Positions 1 through 6,654 of a stretch of 13,414 nt of DNA are shown piece after piece (position 1 is the first letter of the stretch; every line of letters begins with the position of its first letter). The position numbers and the translations under genes are program-made. Origin of the DNA: Treponema sp. GTDB lineage: Bacteria > Spirochaetota > Spirochaetia > Treponematales > Breznakiellaceae. The stretch covers positions 1 through 13,414 of the forward strand of contig JAISYA010000071.1 of NCBI GenBank assembly GCA_031270205.1. The letters are read 5' to 3'. The notes under the pieces were generated by a model. The model made no database searches. It was not told where the DNA came from and was given only the letters and a program-made list of their open reading frames with translations.

Positions 1-129
1 GCCGTGATCCGCCGTTGGGACGGCGATGCCGATTTTAGTTACGCTCCCCCCCTCTTGTTTTGCGCCGCCGGCAAATACCGGAAGCGCGGCCAGAAGCATG
101 GCCAGCAGTACGATTGCGATTTTTCTCAT
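1..129 (-). CDS. Sugar ABC transporter periplasmic substrate-binding protein, N-terminal part
   Basis: Only the first 43 codons lie in the window; the gene continues past the left edge. The start is an ATG at 127-129 preceded by a strong GGAGG (136-140) with 6-nt spacing. The protein begins with a basic Met-Arg-Lys, a hydrophobic stretch of about 17 residues and an Ala-rich end (ALPVFAGG) followed by AKQEGG, which is a signal peptide leading to a mature periplasmic protein. Directly after it comes TKIGIAVPTADHG, the typical first beta strand of ribose/rhizopine-type binding proteins (Peripla_BP_4 family). It follows the permease gene by 18 nt and is the last operon gene seen. Its RBS is among the strongest in the operon, which would suit the excess of binding protein over transporter. 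The ligand cannot be inferred. Confidence 0.85.
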   Translation of the reverse strand, partial: MRKIAIVLLAMLLAALPVFAGGAKQEGGSVTKIGIAVPTADHG

Positions 130-135
130 CTTTTT

Positions 136-140
136 CCTCC
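136..140 (-). promoter_or_regulatory. Strong ribosome binding site of the binding-protein gene
   Basis: GGAGG on the minus strand, 6 nt before the ATG at 129. It fixes the start of the binding-protein gene. Confidence 0.8.
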
Positions 141-147
141 AAAAAAA

Positions 148-1158
148 TTATTTGTTGCTATTATATTGCAGCAATACTGCCACAATTATAACCAAACCTC
201 GCGCGGCCTGCTGTAAAAACGACGAAATGCCGCCCAGAACGAGCATGTTGTTGATCATCCCCAGCATGATCGCCCCCAGCACAGTGCCGATTATAGTCCC
301 TTTGCCCCCGCTCATGGAAGTTCCCCCGATCACCACCGCCGCGATGGCGTCAAGCTCATAGCCCGAGCCGACCTGGCTGGGCTGTATGCCGTTGATCCTC
401 GAACCCCAGAGCATGGAAGAAACCGCCACCATAAAACCGGTGATGGCGTAGGGAATTAACTTTATCAATTGTACATTGATCGCCGAGTATCGGGCAACCT
501 GTTCGTTGGCCCCTACGGCGCAGACATAACGGCCGAAGCGGGTGTTGTTCAGCAGCAGGTGCATAAGCGCCGCCAGGATAAAGAATATCCACACCGGCAG
601 GGAAACACCCAGTATCTGCGCGGGCCCGAAGGTGATGAACATGGTATTGGTCGATTCGATATTCGCCGCCTTTGAAAAATACAAAATCAGCGAGCGGAAA
701 ATCGCCATGGTACCCAGAGTCGCGATAAAGGGGGCAATGCGCCCTCTGGTTACCATAAAGCCGTTTACAAAGCCGCAGAAAACACCGAAGACCAGGGCAA
801 AGAGCAGGGCGATGAGCACGCCGAAAAGGGAATTGCCCGGAAATCGTTTAAGCAGAAAAACCGCGACGCCTCCCACGAAGGCCATCATGGAACCTACCGA
901 AAGATCGATGCCCCCGGAGATGATGACCAGCGTCATTCCCAGGGCGATGATCCCGGTATACGACACCTGCCGGAGCACCATAAGGAAATTTGCCGGGGTA
1001 ACAAAAACGGGCGCCCCCCGAAAGCCCTGGGCAAGGGCGGAAACAAAAACACCTAACAAAAAAAGCAGAATAAAACCCAGACCGGTGGAATGTTCGCTCC
1101 ATTTGAAGTTAGCCGCATACGCGGCAAGCCCGGTTTTGCTGCTTGACCATTTACTCAT
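148..1158 (-). CDS. Ribose-type sugar ABC transporter permease
   Basis: 336 residues, the usual length for RbsC/XylH-like permeases (BPD_transp_2 family) that form the inner-membrane channel of sugar importers. The protein is strongly hydrophobic with about eight to ten membrane segments. It carries the family signature GMTLVIISGGIDLSVGS near residues 93-109 and the cytoplasmic-loop motif AAVVIGGTSMSGGKGTIIGT, which contacts the ATPase. The start ATG (1156-1158) overlaps the ATPase stop by one base (TGATG), and AAGGGGAG lies 9 nt upstream (1168-1175) inside the ATPase gene, so translational coupling is likely. The stop is 18 nt before the binding-protein start. No truncation or frameshift is visible. 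The substrate is unknown; permeases of this family transport ribose, xylose, galactose, inositol and related compounds. Confidence 0.93.
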   Translation of the reverse strand: MSKWSSSKTGLAAYAANFKWSEHSTGLGFILLFLLGVFVSALAQGFRGAPVFVTPANFLMVLRQVSYTGIIALGMTLVIISGGIDLSVGSMMAFVGGVAVFLLKRFPGNSLFGVLIALLFALVFGVFCGFVNGFMVTRGRIAPFIATLGTMAIFRSLILYFSKAANIESTNTMFITFGPAQILGVSLPVWIFFILAALMHLLLNNTRFGRYVCAVGANEQVARYSAINVQLIKLIPYAITGFMVAVSSMLWGSRINGIQPSQVGSGYELDAIAAVVIGGTSMSGGKGTIIGTVLGAIMLGMINNMLVLGGISSFLQQAARGLVIIVAVLLQYNSNK

Positions 1159-2711
1159 CAGACTTGACTCCCCTTAATTCCTGTTGCGTGGAACATAATT
1201 TCTTCTTCATTGATATGCGCGCCTTCCAGGCAGCCGGTCAGCGCTCCCTCCCGCATCACGTACACCCGGCTGCAAAGGCCGATGATCTCTTCCAGTTCCG
1301 AGGAAATCACCCAGCAGGAAATACCCTGGGAGGCCAGCTGGTGAATGAACTCGTAAATCTCGTGCTTGGCGCTGACATCGATCCCCCTGGTCGGCTCGTC
1401 GAGAATGAGTATCGAGGGGCTGGTATCCAGCCAGCGGGAAAGGTACACCTTTTGCTGGTTGCCGCCGGAAAGATACCGCAGGGCCATTTTCTGTGAAGCC
1501 GCCGCGATGCGAAAGGTTTTGACGTATTCCCCGGTTTTATCCGCCTCGGCTTTTTTGTTGATAAACAGCCCTTGAAGATACCCTTTCAGCGAAATAAGGG
1601 TGATGTTCTGGGGCAGGTTGAAGCCCTGCACAATGCCCTTGCCCTGCCGGTCCTCGCTGAGGTAACCCAGACTGTGGTTCACCGCGGCGGCAGGTTTTTT
1701 TATCTGTACCGCCTTGCCCTCCACGCTGATGGTTCCGGCGCTTAACGGCCGCAAGCCCATTACCGCCTCGGCAAGTTCCGTGCGGCCCGAACCCACGAGG
1801 CCCGCGAAACCGAGTACTTCCCCTTTCCGCAGCGAAAACGAGATGTTTTTCAACAGGCCCTTGATCGAAAGGTCTTTGACATCCAGCGCTACCGTGTCCG
1901 CCGGCCGGGGGAGTTTTGGGGGGAAAATCTGGTGAAAGTCGGTGCGGCCGATCATTTTGCGGGCAATGTCTTCCTCGTTGACCGTGGAAACTTCGTCCAC
2001 ACTGATCAGGCGGCCGTCCCGCAGCACCGTCACCCGGTCACAGATCGCCTTGATCTCGCCCAGCTTGTGGGAAACAAAAATGATCGTAACGCCCTGGGAT
2101 TGCAGGTCCCGCATCAGGGCAAAGAGGGTCTCCACTTCATGGCCGGTAAGGGTTGTGGTCGGCTCGTCCATGATGAGCAGTTTGGCGTGGAGCATCAGGG
2201 CCTTGGAAATTTCCACCATCTGCTTTTCCGCCACCGAAAGCCTGCTTACCAGCTGGTTCACCCCCACGGGCATCTTGAGTTCCTCAAGCTGTTTGGCCGC
2301 GAGTTCCCGCATCCGGGGCTTGTCCAGCAGGCCCGATTTAAGGCGGAATTCGTTCCCCAGAAAAATATTCTCGTATACCGTAAGCGTGTTGATAAGGTTG
2401 AATTCCTGGGGAACCATTGATATGCCCTGTTTTTTTGCGGTGATGTAATCGGGGATATGCACCGGACTGCCGTTAAGCTCCAGCGAACCGCCGCCGGGCG
2501 AGTAAATACCGGTGATGATTTTGATCAGGGTCGATTTACCGGCGCCATTCTCCCCGATAAGCCCCATGATCTCAGTGCGCCTGAGATCGAAAGAGACATT
2601 ATCCAGAACCTTCACCCCGTCAAATTCCTTGGTGATGCCCTGAATCGAGAGAATAATATCGCCGGTTTCAAATTGTCTGACTGTCATTCGCTGTGGATCA
2701 TTTCCGGTCAT
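1158..2711 (-). CDS. Sugar ABC transporter ATP-binding protein with two ABC domains
   Basis: 517 residues with two ABC cassettes in tandem, the layout of RbsA/MglA/XylG carbohydrate-uptake ATPases. Domain 1 has Walker A GENGAGKST (Lys59), the less canonical signature LSVAEKQMVEI and Walker B LLIMDEPT. Domain 2 has the degenerate P-loop GLVGSGRTEL, where the Walker A Lys is replaced as is normal for this family, then the signature LSGGNQQKVYL and Walker B ILILDEPTRGID. It would energise import through the neighbouring permease on the cytoplasmic face. The chosen start overlaps the stop of the upstream isomerase gene by one base (TGATG), and the stop overlaps the permease start in the same way. 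A second in-frame Met nine codons in is possible but has no better ribosome site. Confidence 0.94.
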   Translation of the reverse strand: MTGNDPQRMTVRQFETGDIILSIQGITKEFDGVKVLDNVSFDLRRTEIMGLIGENGAGKSTLIKIITGIYSPGGGSLELNGSPVHIPDYITAKKQGISMVPQEFNLINTLTVYENIFLGNEFRLKSGLLDKPRMRELAAKQLEELKMPVGVNQLVSRLSVAEKQMVEISKALMLHAKLLIMDEPTTTLTGHEVETLFALMRDLQSQGVTIIFVSHKLGEIKAICDRVTVLRDGRLISVDEVSTVNEEDIARKMIGRTDFHQIFPPKLPRPADTVALDVKDLSIKGLLKNISFSLRKGEVLGFAGLVGSGRTELAEAVMGLRPLSAGTISVEGKAVQIKKPAAAVNHSLGYLSEDRQGKGIVQGFNLPQNITLISLKGYLQGLFINKKAEADKTGEYVKTFRIAAASQKMALRYLSGGNQQKVYLSRWLDTSPSILILDEPTRGIDVSAKHEIYEFIHQLASQGISCWVISSELEEIIGLCSRVYVMREGALTGCLEGAHINEEEIMFHATGIKGSQV

Positions 2712-3703
2712 CAGTCCGATTTCAGCGCCTTGTCAAAGGCCACATTGGAGGGCGAAAAATCAACCTTCCTGACAAATTCACAGGCTTCTTTCGCGCCGTA
2801 CTCCCGCTCCATGCCGGAGTCTTCCCATTCCACCGAAAGCGGCCCCTTGTAATTCATGGCGTTAAGTTCCCGGATGATGTTTTCAAAGTCTACATCCCCG
2901 TGACCCAGGGAACGGAAATTCCATCCCCGCCTGGTGTCGCCGAAGGTAATATGCGAACCGAGAATTCCCGCCTTGCCGTCCAGGGTGACCGCCGCGTCTT
3001 TCATGTGCACATGGTAGATTTTGCTTGCAAAATCCCGCAGGAAAAGGTGCGGCGTAACGCCTTGCCAGATCAGGTGGGAAGGATCAAAGTTGAATCCCAG
3101 CGTTTTGCGGTTCTTGAATTCCTTGAGCAGCCGTTCGGCGGTGTAATAGTCATAGGCGATTTCGGTCGGATGCACTTCCAGGGCAAACTTGATCCCGTGT
3201 TTGTCGAACTCGTCAAAGATCGGAGTCCAGAGTTTTACGATCTGCTGAAAAGCGTCGTCGATCATTTTTTCGGTGGTTTGGGGGAACGAGTACCAGTAAG
3301 CCCAAACGGGGCTGCCCATAAAGCCGGTAACGACTTTGACGCCCATGTTCTTGGCGGCGGCCGCGGCGTACTTCATTTCCTGAATCGCCCATTTGCGGAT
3401 TTCATCGGGTTTTCCCGCCAGTGACGAAGGGGCAAAACCGTCCAGCCGGGGGTCCCAGTTGTCTCCCACGCACTGGCCCACAAGGTGTGTCCCGACGGCC
3501 CATGTTTTAAGGCCGTGCTTTTTGAGAATCGCCTTGCGCTCTTCTACATAGTCAGGCTCTGTAGCCGCCTTTTTCAGATCGAGGTGGTCGCCCCAGCAGG
3601 CAATCTCAACGCCGTCATAACCAAAGGATTTAACCTTCCCGCAAAATTTCTCAAAGGGCAGATCCGCCCATTGTCCTGAAAAAATCGTAACCGGTCTTGC
3701 CAT
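2711..3703 (-). CDS. TIM-barrel sugar isomerase/epimerase (AP endonuclease 2 / xylose isomerase-like family)
   Basis: 330 residues, full length for this family, which includes IolE, IolI and 3-keto-sugar epimerases such as YcjR. The order of strands and the likely metal-ligand set are visible: Glu176 (ALEVHPTE), Asp207 (FNFDPSHL), His233 (HVHMKD) and Glu292 (SVEWED), expected to hold a divalent metal for isomerisation or dehydration of a keto-sugar or inosose. There is no signal peptide, so it acts in the cytoplasm. The start has AGGAGGA (3708-3714) just upstream. It follows the dehydrogenase by 39 nt and overlaps the ATPase by one base. Pairing with a Gfo/Idh/MocA dehydrogenase suggests it acts on the oxidised product of that enzyme; this is inference. 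The exact reaction is not readable. Confidence 0.88.
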   Translation of the reverse strand: MARPVTIFSGQWADLPFEKFCGKVKSFGYDGVEIACWGDHLDLKKAATEPDYVEERKAILKKHGLKTWAVGTHLVGQCVGDNWDPRLDGFAPSSLAGKPDEIRKWAIQEMKYAAAAAKNMGVKVVTGFMGSPVWAYWYSFPQTTEKMIDDAFQQIVKLWTPIFDEFDKHGIKFALEVHPTEIAYDYYTAERLLKEFKNRKTLGFNFDPSHLIWQGVTPHLFLRDFASKIYHVHMKDAAVTLDGKAGILGSHITFGDTRRGWNFRSLGHGDVDFENIIRELNAMNYKGPLSVEWEDSGMEREYGAKEACEFVRKVDFSPSNVAFDKALKSD

Positions 3704-3742
3704 ATACTCCTCCTGATTGGCGCGGGGATACCCCCGGCGCGT

Positions 3743-4918
3743 TTAATAATTAACCCAAACCGCTCCCCTGGCGGAGCTTTCAACACATTTTCCGATAAAG
3801 CGGACTCCTTCAAGTCCGTCCCCGGCGTTGGGGAAATCCAAATCCTCAGTCGTAAGGGCTTTTCCTTCCCTTTGCTTGATCAGCGCCCTGATGTAGGTTT
3901 TGTAGATATTCGCCATTGCCTCAAAGTAGCCCTCAGGATGCCCCGAAGGGATTCGGGAATAGCTCTGGGCATGGGGGTAGAAGGCGTCTCTGCCGCGGGA
4001 AAGCAGGGCGCCCGGTTTCCCGAAAATCGAAACCTTCAGATAGTTGCTCTCTTCTTCCCTAAACTCGATAGAACCTTTGGTCCCGAAAATCCGCACCCTT
4101 AAACCGTTGTCGTAACCCGACGCAACCTGGCTGGTCCAGTACACGCCCTTCGCGCCGCCTTCGTATTCCAGCATGATCGTGGCGTTGTCGTCCAGAACCC
4201 GGTTCCCAGGGCCGATCTTGTCCAGCCTGGCGCACAGGGATTTGATTTTCAATCCGGTGATATACGAAACCATGTTTTCAACATGAGTACCAATATCGCC
4301 TACGCAGTTGGATTTGCCCGCCATTTTGGGATCCGTCCGCCACCCGGCCTGCTTGTTGCCCTCTTTCTCCGCCGGCGCCAAAAGCCATTCCTGGGGATAT
4401 TCGCCGCTCACATAGATAATGTCCCCGATTTCGCCCCTGCGGAGCAGTTCCCGGGCGTGCTTAACCGCCGCGTTTCCCGTATAGGTATAGGTAACGCAGA
4501 ACAAAAGCTTGTTTTTCCCGGCCAAATCGACCAATTCCTGCGCTTCGGACTCTTCAAAACAGAGGGGTTTGTCGCAAACCACGGGGATTCCCCTGCTCAA
4601 AAAGGCCTTTGCCGCAGGATAATGGGCAGCATTGGGGGTAACAATCACCACAAAGTCGATTTTGTCCGGCCGCTTTGCCTCGGCTTCGGCCATTTCCTCA
4701 AAGGTTTTGTAAAGCCGCTCGTTGGAAATGCCCAGGGCGGCCCCCGTTGCCAGGGTATTTTCCGCAGAGCGGGAAAAACAACCTGCTACAATTTCGGCCA
4801 GGCCGTCCAAAGCAATGGATTTCCGGTGCACATCGCCGATAAAAGAACCCTGCCCTCCGCCGATCATACCATACCGGAGCTTTACGCTGGCCTGCACATC
4901 GGCACTTTGTTCTATCAT
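3743..4918 (-). CDS. Gfo/Idh/MocA-family NAD(P)-dependent sugar/cyclitol dehydrogenase
   Basis: 391 residues from the preferred ATG at 4918, which has a perfect AGGAGGT (4924-4930) 5 nt upstream. An in-frame ATG 17 codons earlier (4969) would put the ribosome site inside the gene and run through a 26-bp palindrome, so it is rejected. The N-terminal Rossmann fold shows GMIGGGQGSFIG (residues 17-28). The family catalytic Lys sits in CDKP (Lys117), and the C-terminal substrate domain has GDIGTHVENM with Asp208 and His212. The family oxidises a hydroxyl of a sugar or cyclitol, for example myo-inositol or the 3-position of glucosides. It is the first gene of the operon, followed by the isomerase after 39 nt. 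The specific substrate is not evident. Confidence 0.9.
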   Translation of the reverse strand: MIEQSADVQASVKLRYGMIGGGQGSFIGDVHRKSIALDGLAEIVAGCFSRSAENTLATGAALGISNERLYKTFEEMAEAEAKRPDKIDFVVIVTPNAAHYPAAKAFLSRGIPVVCDKPLCFEESEAQELVDLAGKNKLLFCVTYTYTGNAAVKHARELLRRGEIGDIIYVSGEYPQEWLLAPAEKEGNKQAGWRTDPKMAGKSNCVGDIGTHVENMVSYITGLKIKSLCARLDKIGPGNRVLDDNATIMLEYEGGAKGVYWTSQVASGYDNGLRVRIFGTKGSIEFREEESNYLKVSIFGKPGALLSRGRDAFYPHAQSYSRIPSGHPEGYFEAMANIYKTYIRALIKQREGKALTTEDLDFPNAGDGLEGVRFIGKCVESSARGAVWVNY

Positions 4919-4923
4919 GGAAT

Positions 4924-4930
4924 ACCTCCT
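4924..4930 (-). promoter_or_regulatory. Ribosome binding site that decides the dehydrogenase start
   Basis: AGGAGGT on the minus strand, 5 nt before the ATG at 4918. It excludes the longer in-frame start at 4969. Confidence 0.85.
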
Positions 4931-4961
4931 GCCATGCGTTTTGCCTAAAATTAAAAACGCC

Positions 4962-4987
4962 TTTCCCAATCCCGCGGTTTTGGGAAA
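4962..4987. promoter_or_regulatory. Proximal 26-bp palindromic operator candidate (copy 2)
   Basis: An imperfect palindrome: TTTCCCAA on the left, GTTTTGGGAAA on the right, and a CCGCGG core. It is the same length as copy 1 at 5126-5151 and matches it at 22 of 26 positions, including both outer arms. It lies 44 bp before the dehydrogenase start, in the leader. A repressor site is the simplest reading. In RNA the arms could also form a stem of 8 bp. Confidence 0.65.
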
Positions 4988-5076
4988 TATTCAGAATGAT
5001 GAACCTGTCCCAAAACCAATTGACCATGCGCTAATGTTCCCGGCATAACCGGGGCGCGGTTTGCGGACAGGCTCTT

Positions 5077-5110
5077 GCGGTTTTTCAGGCTTCCAGCCCT
5101 GCAAAACCGC
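5077..5110. other. Hairpin-forming sequence in the sugar-operon leader
   Basis: Arms GCGGTTTT (5077-5084) and AAAACCGC (5103-5110) enclose a second complementary pair, CAGGCT and AGCC-CTG, around a short TCC loop, with one bulged base. If the promoter at 5164-5192 is right, the structure sits in the leader RNA about 50-80 nt from the 5' end. No U-run follows it on the minus strand, so it is not a standard terminator. Its role is unknown. Confidence 0.35.
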
Positions 5111-5125
5111 GAATTTTAGGGCCGC

Positions 5126-5151
5126 TTTCCCAAAACTGCAGTTTTGGGAAA
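5126..5151. promoter_or_regulatory. Distal 26-bp perfect palindromic operator candidate (copy 1)
   Basis: A perfect inverted repeat with half-site TTTCCCAAAACTG and a PstI-like CTGCAG centre. Symmetry stops exactly at 5126 and 5151. It begins about 6 nt downstream of the inferred start of transcription of the sugar operon (around 5157), a classic position for a repressor that blocks RNA polymerase. The regulator is not encoded in the window. Confidence 0.7.
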
Positions 5152-5163
5152 ACTTCTGGTAGT

Positions 5164-5192
5164 ATTATAAAACGCCTAACTTAAAAAAGCAA
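5164..5192 (-). promoter_or_regulatory. Sigma-70-type promoter of the sugar operon
   Basis: Read on the minus strand: -35 TTGCTT (5187-5192), 17-nt spacer, -10 TATAAT (5164-5169). Transcription would start near 5157, leaving a leader of about 240 nt before the dehydrogenase start and running through both 26-bp palindromes. The perfect -10 and ideal spacing support it; the -35 matches only in TTG. Confidence 0.6.
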
Positions 5193-5201
5193 GCGCTTTT
5201 T
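5184..5201. promoter_or_regulatory. LacI-like operator candidate over the -35 of the sugar operon
   Basis: Arms AAAAAGC and GCTTTTT around AAGC, containing the core AAGCGCTT. That core is shared by many LacI-family sites, including catabolite-control boxes, although the outer consensus bases differ here. It overlaps the -35 hexamer, so binding would block the promoter. The alternative is a chance A/T-flanked inverted repeat. Confidence 0.35.
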
Positions 5202-5238
5202 CGGGGATTTTCCAGGGGAGGATACTTGAAAATCCAAC

Positions 5239-5268
5239 TTGTTTATATTAGATTATCTAATATATGAT
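5239..5268 (+). promoter_or_regulatory. Possible promoter of the DUF4143 ATPase gene
   Basis: TTGTTT (5239-5244), an 18-nt spacer and TATGAT (5263-5268) on the plus strand, giving a start near 5275. The first 22-bp repeat occupies the spacer and the second would cover the start site. The region is so AT-rich that other -10 choices exist. Confidence 0.4.
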
Positions 5269-5320
5269 ATTAGATAATCTAATATATAGTATTAGATTAT
5301 CTAAAGTACCATGTTAGATT
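5247..5320. repeat. 22-bp tandem palindromic repeats, three full copies and one half copy
   Basis: The core ATTAGATTATCTAA(T) starts at 5247, 5269 (with a central A instead of T) and 5291, at an exact 22-bp period. Position 5313 keeps the phase with a half copy, TTAGATT at 5314-5320. Each full core is an inverted repeat of TTAGAT and ATCTAA around one base. In the first copy the symmetry extends to 21 bp (5244-5264). Spacers of about 7 bp put successive copies roughly two helical turns apart, on the same face of the DNA. It looks like an operator array upstream of the ATPase gene at 5344. Confidence 0.8.
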
Positions 5321-5330
5321 TGCAAAAGCC

Positions 5331-5335
5331 GGGAG
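5331..5335 (+). promoter_or_regulatory. Ribosome binding site that decides the DUF4143 ATPase start
   Basis: GGGAG 8 nt before the ATG at 5344. The earlier in-frame ATG at 5311 has no such site and overlaps the repeat array. Confidence 0.6.
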
Positions 5336-5343
5336 ATGGAACC

Positions 5344-6603
5344 ATGGAAGTAAAACGACGTCTTGTCCGGGCGATAAACCGGGATTTTGAGGATATTGAG
5401 GCGGTTTTCATTAATGGAGCGCGACAGACGGGGAAAAGCACCCTTGCGGAAAGTTTCGGAAAAGCCGGTTTTGCCGGGCAGCCCGCCGGTAGCAAAGTCC
5501 GATATATAAATTTTGACGATTTAAGCCAGCGAAGCGCCGAAATAGCCGCCCCCGGACAGGCCTTTGCCGATATAGAGGAAGGACTCGTAATTCTTGATGA
5601 AATTCAACTGGTTCCCGCTTCATTCCTGGCCCTTAAACAACGGATCGATAAGCTGCGGCGCGGCAAAACGGAAGTAAAGTTTCTGCTCACCGGCTCCGCG
5701 GACATCATGCTTATTCCCCGTCTTGCCGAAGCGCTGGTAGGCCGTATGTATGTCAGGACATTGTACCCTTTTTCCGCGGCTGAGATACTGAACAAACCCG
5801 GCGCTTTTGTCGAAAGCATGTTCCGCGGAGCGCCGGACACAGGCCGCCAATATTCCAAAGTGGATATCAACAGCATTATCGCCCGCACGAGTTTTCCAAA
5901 ACTGTCGCTGGAGATAAAAAACAGGGGGCCGTGGTTCGAAAATTATCTCACCATCCTCTTTGAGCGCGACATACGGAATTTTTCCGATATTGACCGGCTG
6001 GACTTGTTTCCCCGTTTGCTTTCTATTCTGGCAAGCCGCACCGGAGGGCTTATCAATGACGCGAATTTATCCGGCGCGTTAAAACTGAGCCAGCCTACCA
6101 TCAAGCGCTATCGAACGCTTCTGAACGGCGTGTTCCTCACTTTTTTGCTTCCGCCCTGGTTTGCGAATTTGGAAAAACGGCTGGTAAAAACGCCGAAGAT
6201 TTATTTTACCGATACCATGCTGCTCTGCCATCTTTTGGGAATGGAACCCCAGGAGATCGAAAAAAAACAGAACCCGCTGTACGGTTTCGTTCTGGAAAAT
6301 TTTGTGGCCGGTGAATTAACAAAGGAAATTTCTTTGCTTGATGGTTTAAAACTTTATTTTTTTAGAACCGGCGACCGGAAAGAAGTTGATTTTATTGTTC
6401 AGGACAGACAGGGAAGAATCCTTGCAATTGAGCTAAAATCTTCCGCAAGCGCGGTAGCGGAAGATTTTAAACATCTCCGTTATCTAAAAGAACTGGTCCC
6501 CGGCTCTTTTGTGCGCGGCGTTCTTCTCTACCGGGGAACGCAGGTAATTGGATTTGGCAAAGACCTCTACGCCGTTCCCGTTTCGGCGTTATGGGAAATG
6601 TAG
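5344..6603 (+). CDS. AAA-type ATPase with DUF4143 / nuclease-like C-terminal domain
   Basis: 419 residues from the ATG with a ribosome site. The N-terminal ATPase has Walker A GARQTGKST (Lys31), Walker B LVILDEIQ (Asp85, Glu86) and a sensor-like LLTGSAD (114-120). A helix-turn-helix-like stretch follows near 231-250. The C-terminal part has LYGFVLENF (Glu308), EVDF (Asp359) and AIELKSS (Glu373, Lys375), the spacing of a PD-(D/E)xK nuclease core. These features match the DUF4143 ATP-binding family (COG1373), widespread in bacteria and often found as lone genes; no precise cellular role is known to me. It has no partner gene, and its own repeat array lies upstream. By eye it is poorer in G+C than the flanking operons, so transfer is possible. 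It ends 51 bp before the next gene with no terminator seen. Confidence 0.85.
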   Translation: MEVKRRLVRAINRDFEDIEAVFINGARQTGKSTLAESFGKAGFAGQPAGSKVRYINFDDLSQRSAEIAAPGQAFADIEEGLVILDEIQLVPASFLALKQRIDKLRRGKTEVKFLLTGSADIMLIPRLAEALVGRMYVRTLYPFSAAEILNKPGAFVESMFRGAPDTGRQYSKVDINSIIARTSFPKLSLEIKNRGPWFENYLTILFERDIRNFSDIDRLDLFPRLLSILASRTGGLINDANLSGALKLSQPTIKRYRTLLNGVFLTFLLPPWFANLEKRLVKTPKIYFTDTMLLCHLLGMEPQEIEKKQNPLYGFVLENFVAGELTKEISLLDGLKLYFFRTGDRKEVDFIVQDRQGRILAIELKSSASAVAEDFKHLRYLKELVPGSFVRGVLLYRGTQVIGFGKDLYAVPVSALWEM

Positions 6604-6615
6604 CGCATGCGTTTC

Positions 6616-6644
6616 TTAACAAAGTTCTGTTTACATATTATAAT
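6616..6644 (+). promoter_or_regulatory. Near-consensus promoter of the lipoprotein/PP2C/STAS/polA run
   Basis: -35 TTAACA (6616-6621), 17-nt spacer and a perfect -10 TATAAT (6639-6644). Transcription would start near 6651, only about 4 nt before the preferred ATG at 6655, which would make the mRNA almost leaderless. Confidence 0.65.
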
Positions 6645-6654
6645 AATACCCGCT

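Larger units (their letters stand above)
4919..5343. other. Divergent 425-bp control region
   Basis: There is no plausible gene here. Transcription leaves in both directions: minus toward the sugar operon and plus toward the DUF4143 ATPase. The half nearest the sugar operon holds two related 26-bp palindromes, a GC-rich stretch with a hairpin-forming sequence, and a minus-strand promoter. The half nearest the ATPase is AT-rich and made of 22-bp tandem repeats. Each element is listed separately. Confidence 0.8.

Noticed and set aside
4919..4969. Longer start for the dehydrogenase at 4969
   Set aside because: The extension covers the AGGAGGT ribosome site and part of a palindromic operator candidate, and adds residues unlike the family N-terminus.
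5077..5110. Rho-independent terminator in the divergent region
   Set aside because: No U-run follows the stem on the minus strand; on the plus strand only a weak T-stretch follows and no gene ends there.
5247..5320. CRISPR array or mobile-element ends
   Set aside because: The period is only 22 bp, the spacers are about 7 bp and alike, and there are no cas genes, transposase or target duplications.
5311..5343. Upstream in-frame ATG for the DUF4143 ATPase
   Set aside because: It has no ribosome site and overlaps the repeat array; the ATG at 5344 has GGGAG 8 nt upstream and starts at the usual family N-terminus.
6607..6654. Longer start for the lipoprotein
   Set aside because: It would put an extra hydrophobic stretch ahead of a good lipoprotein signal and begin upstream of the promoter -10.
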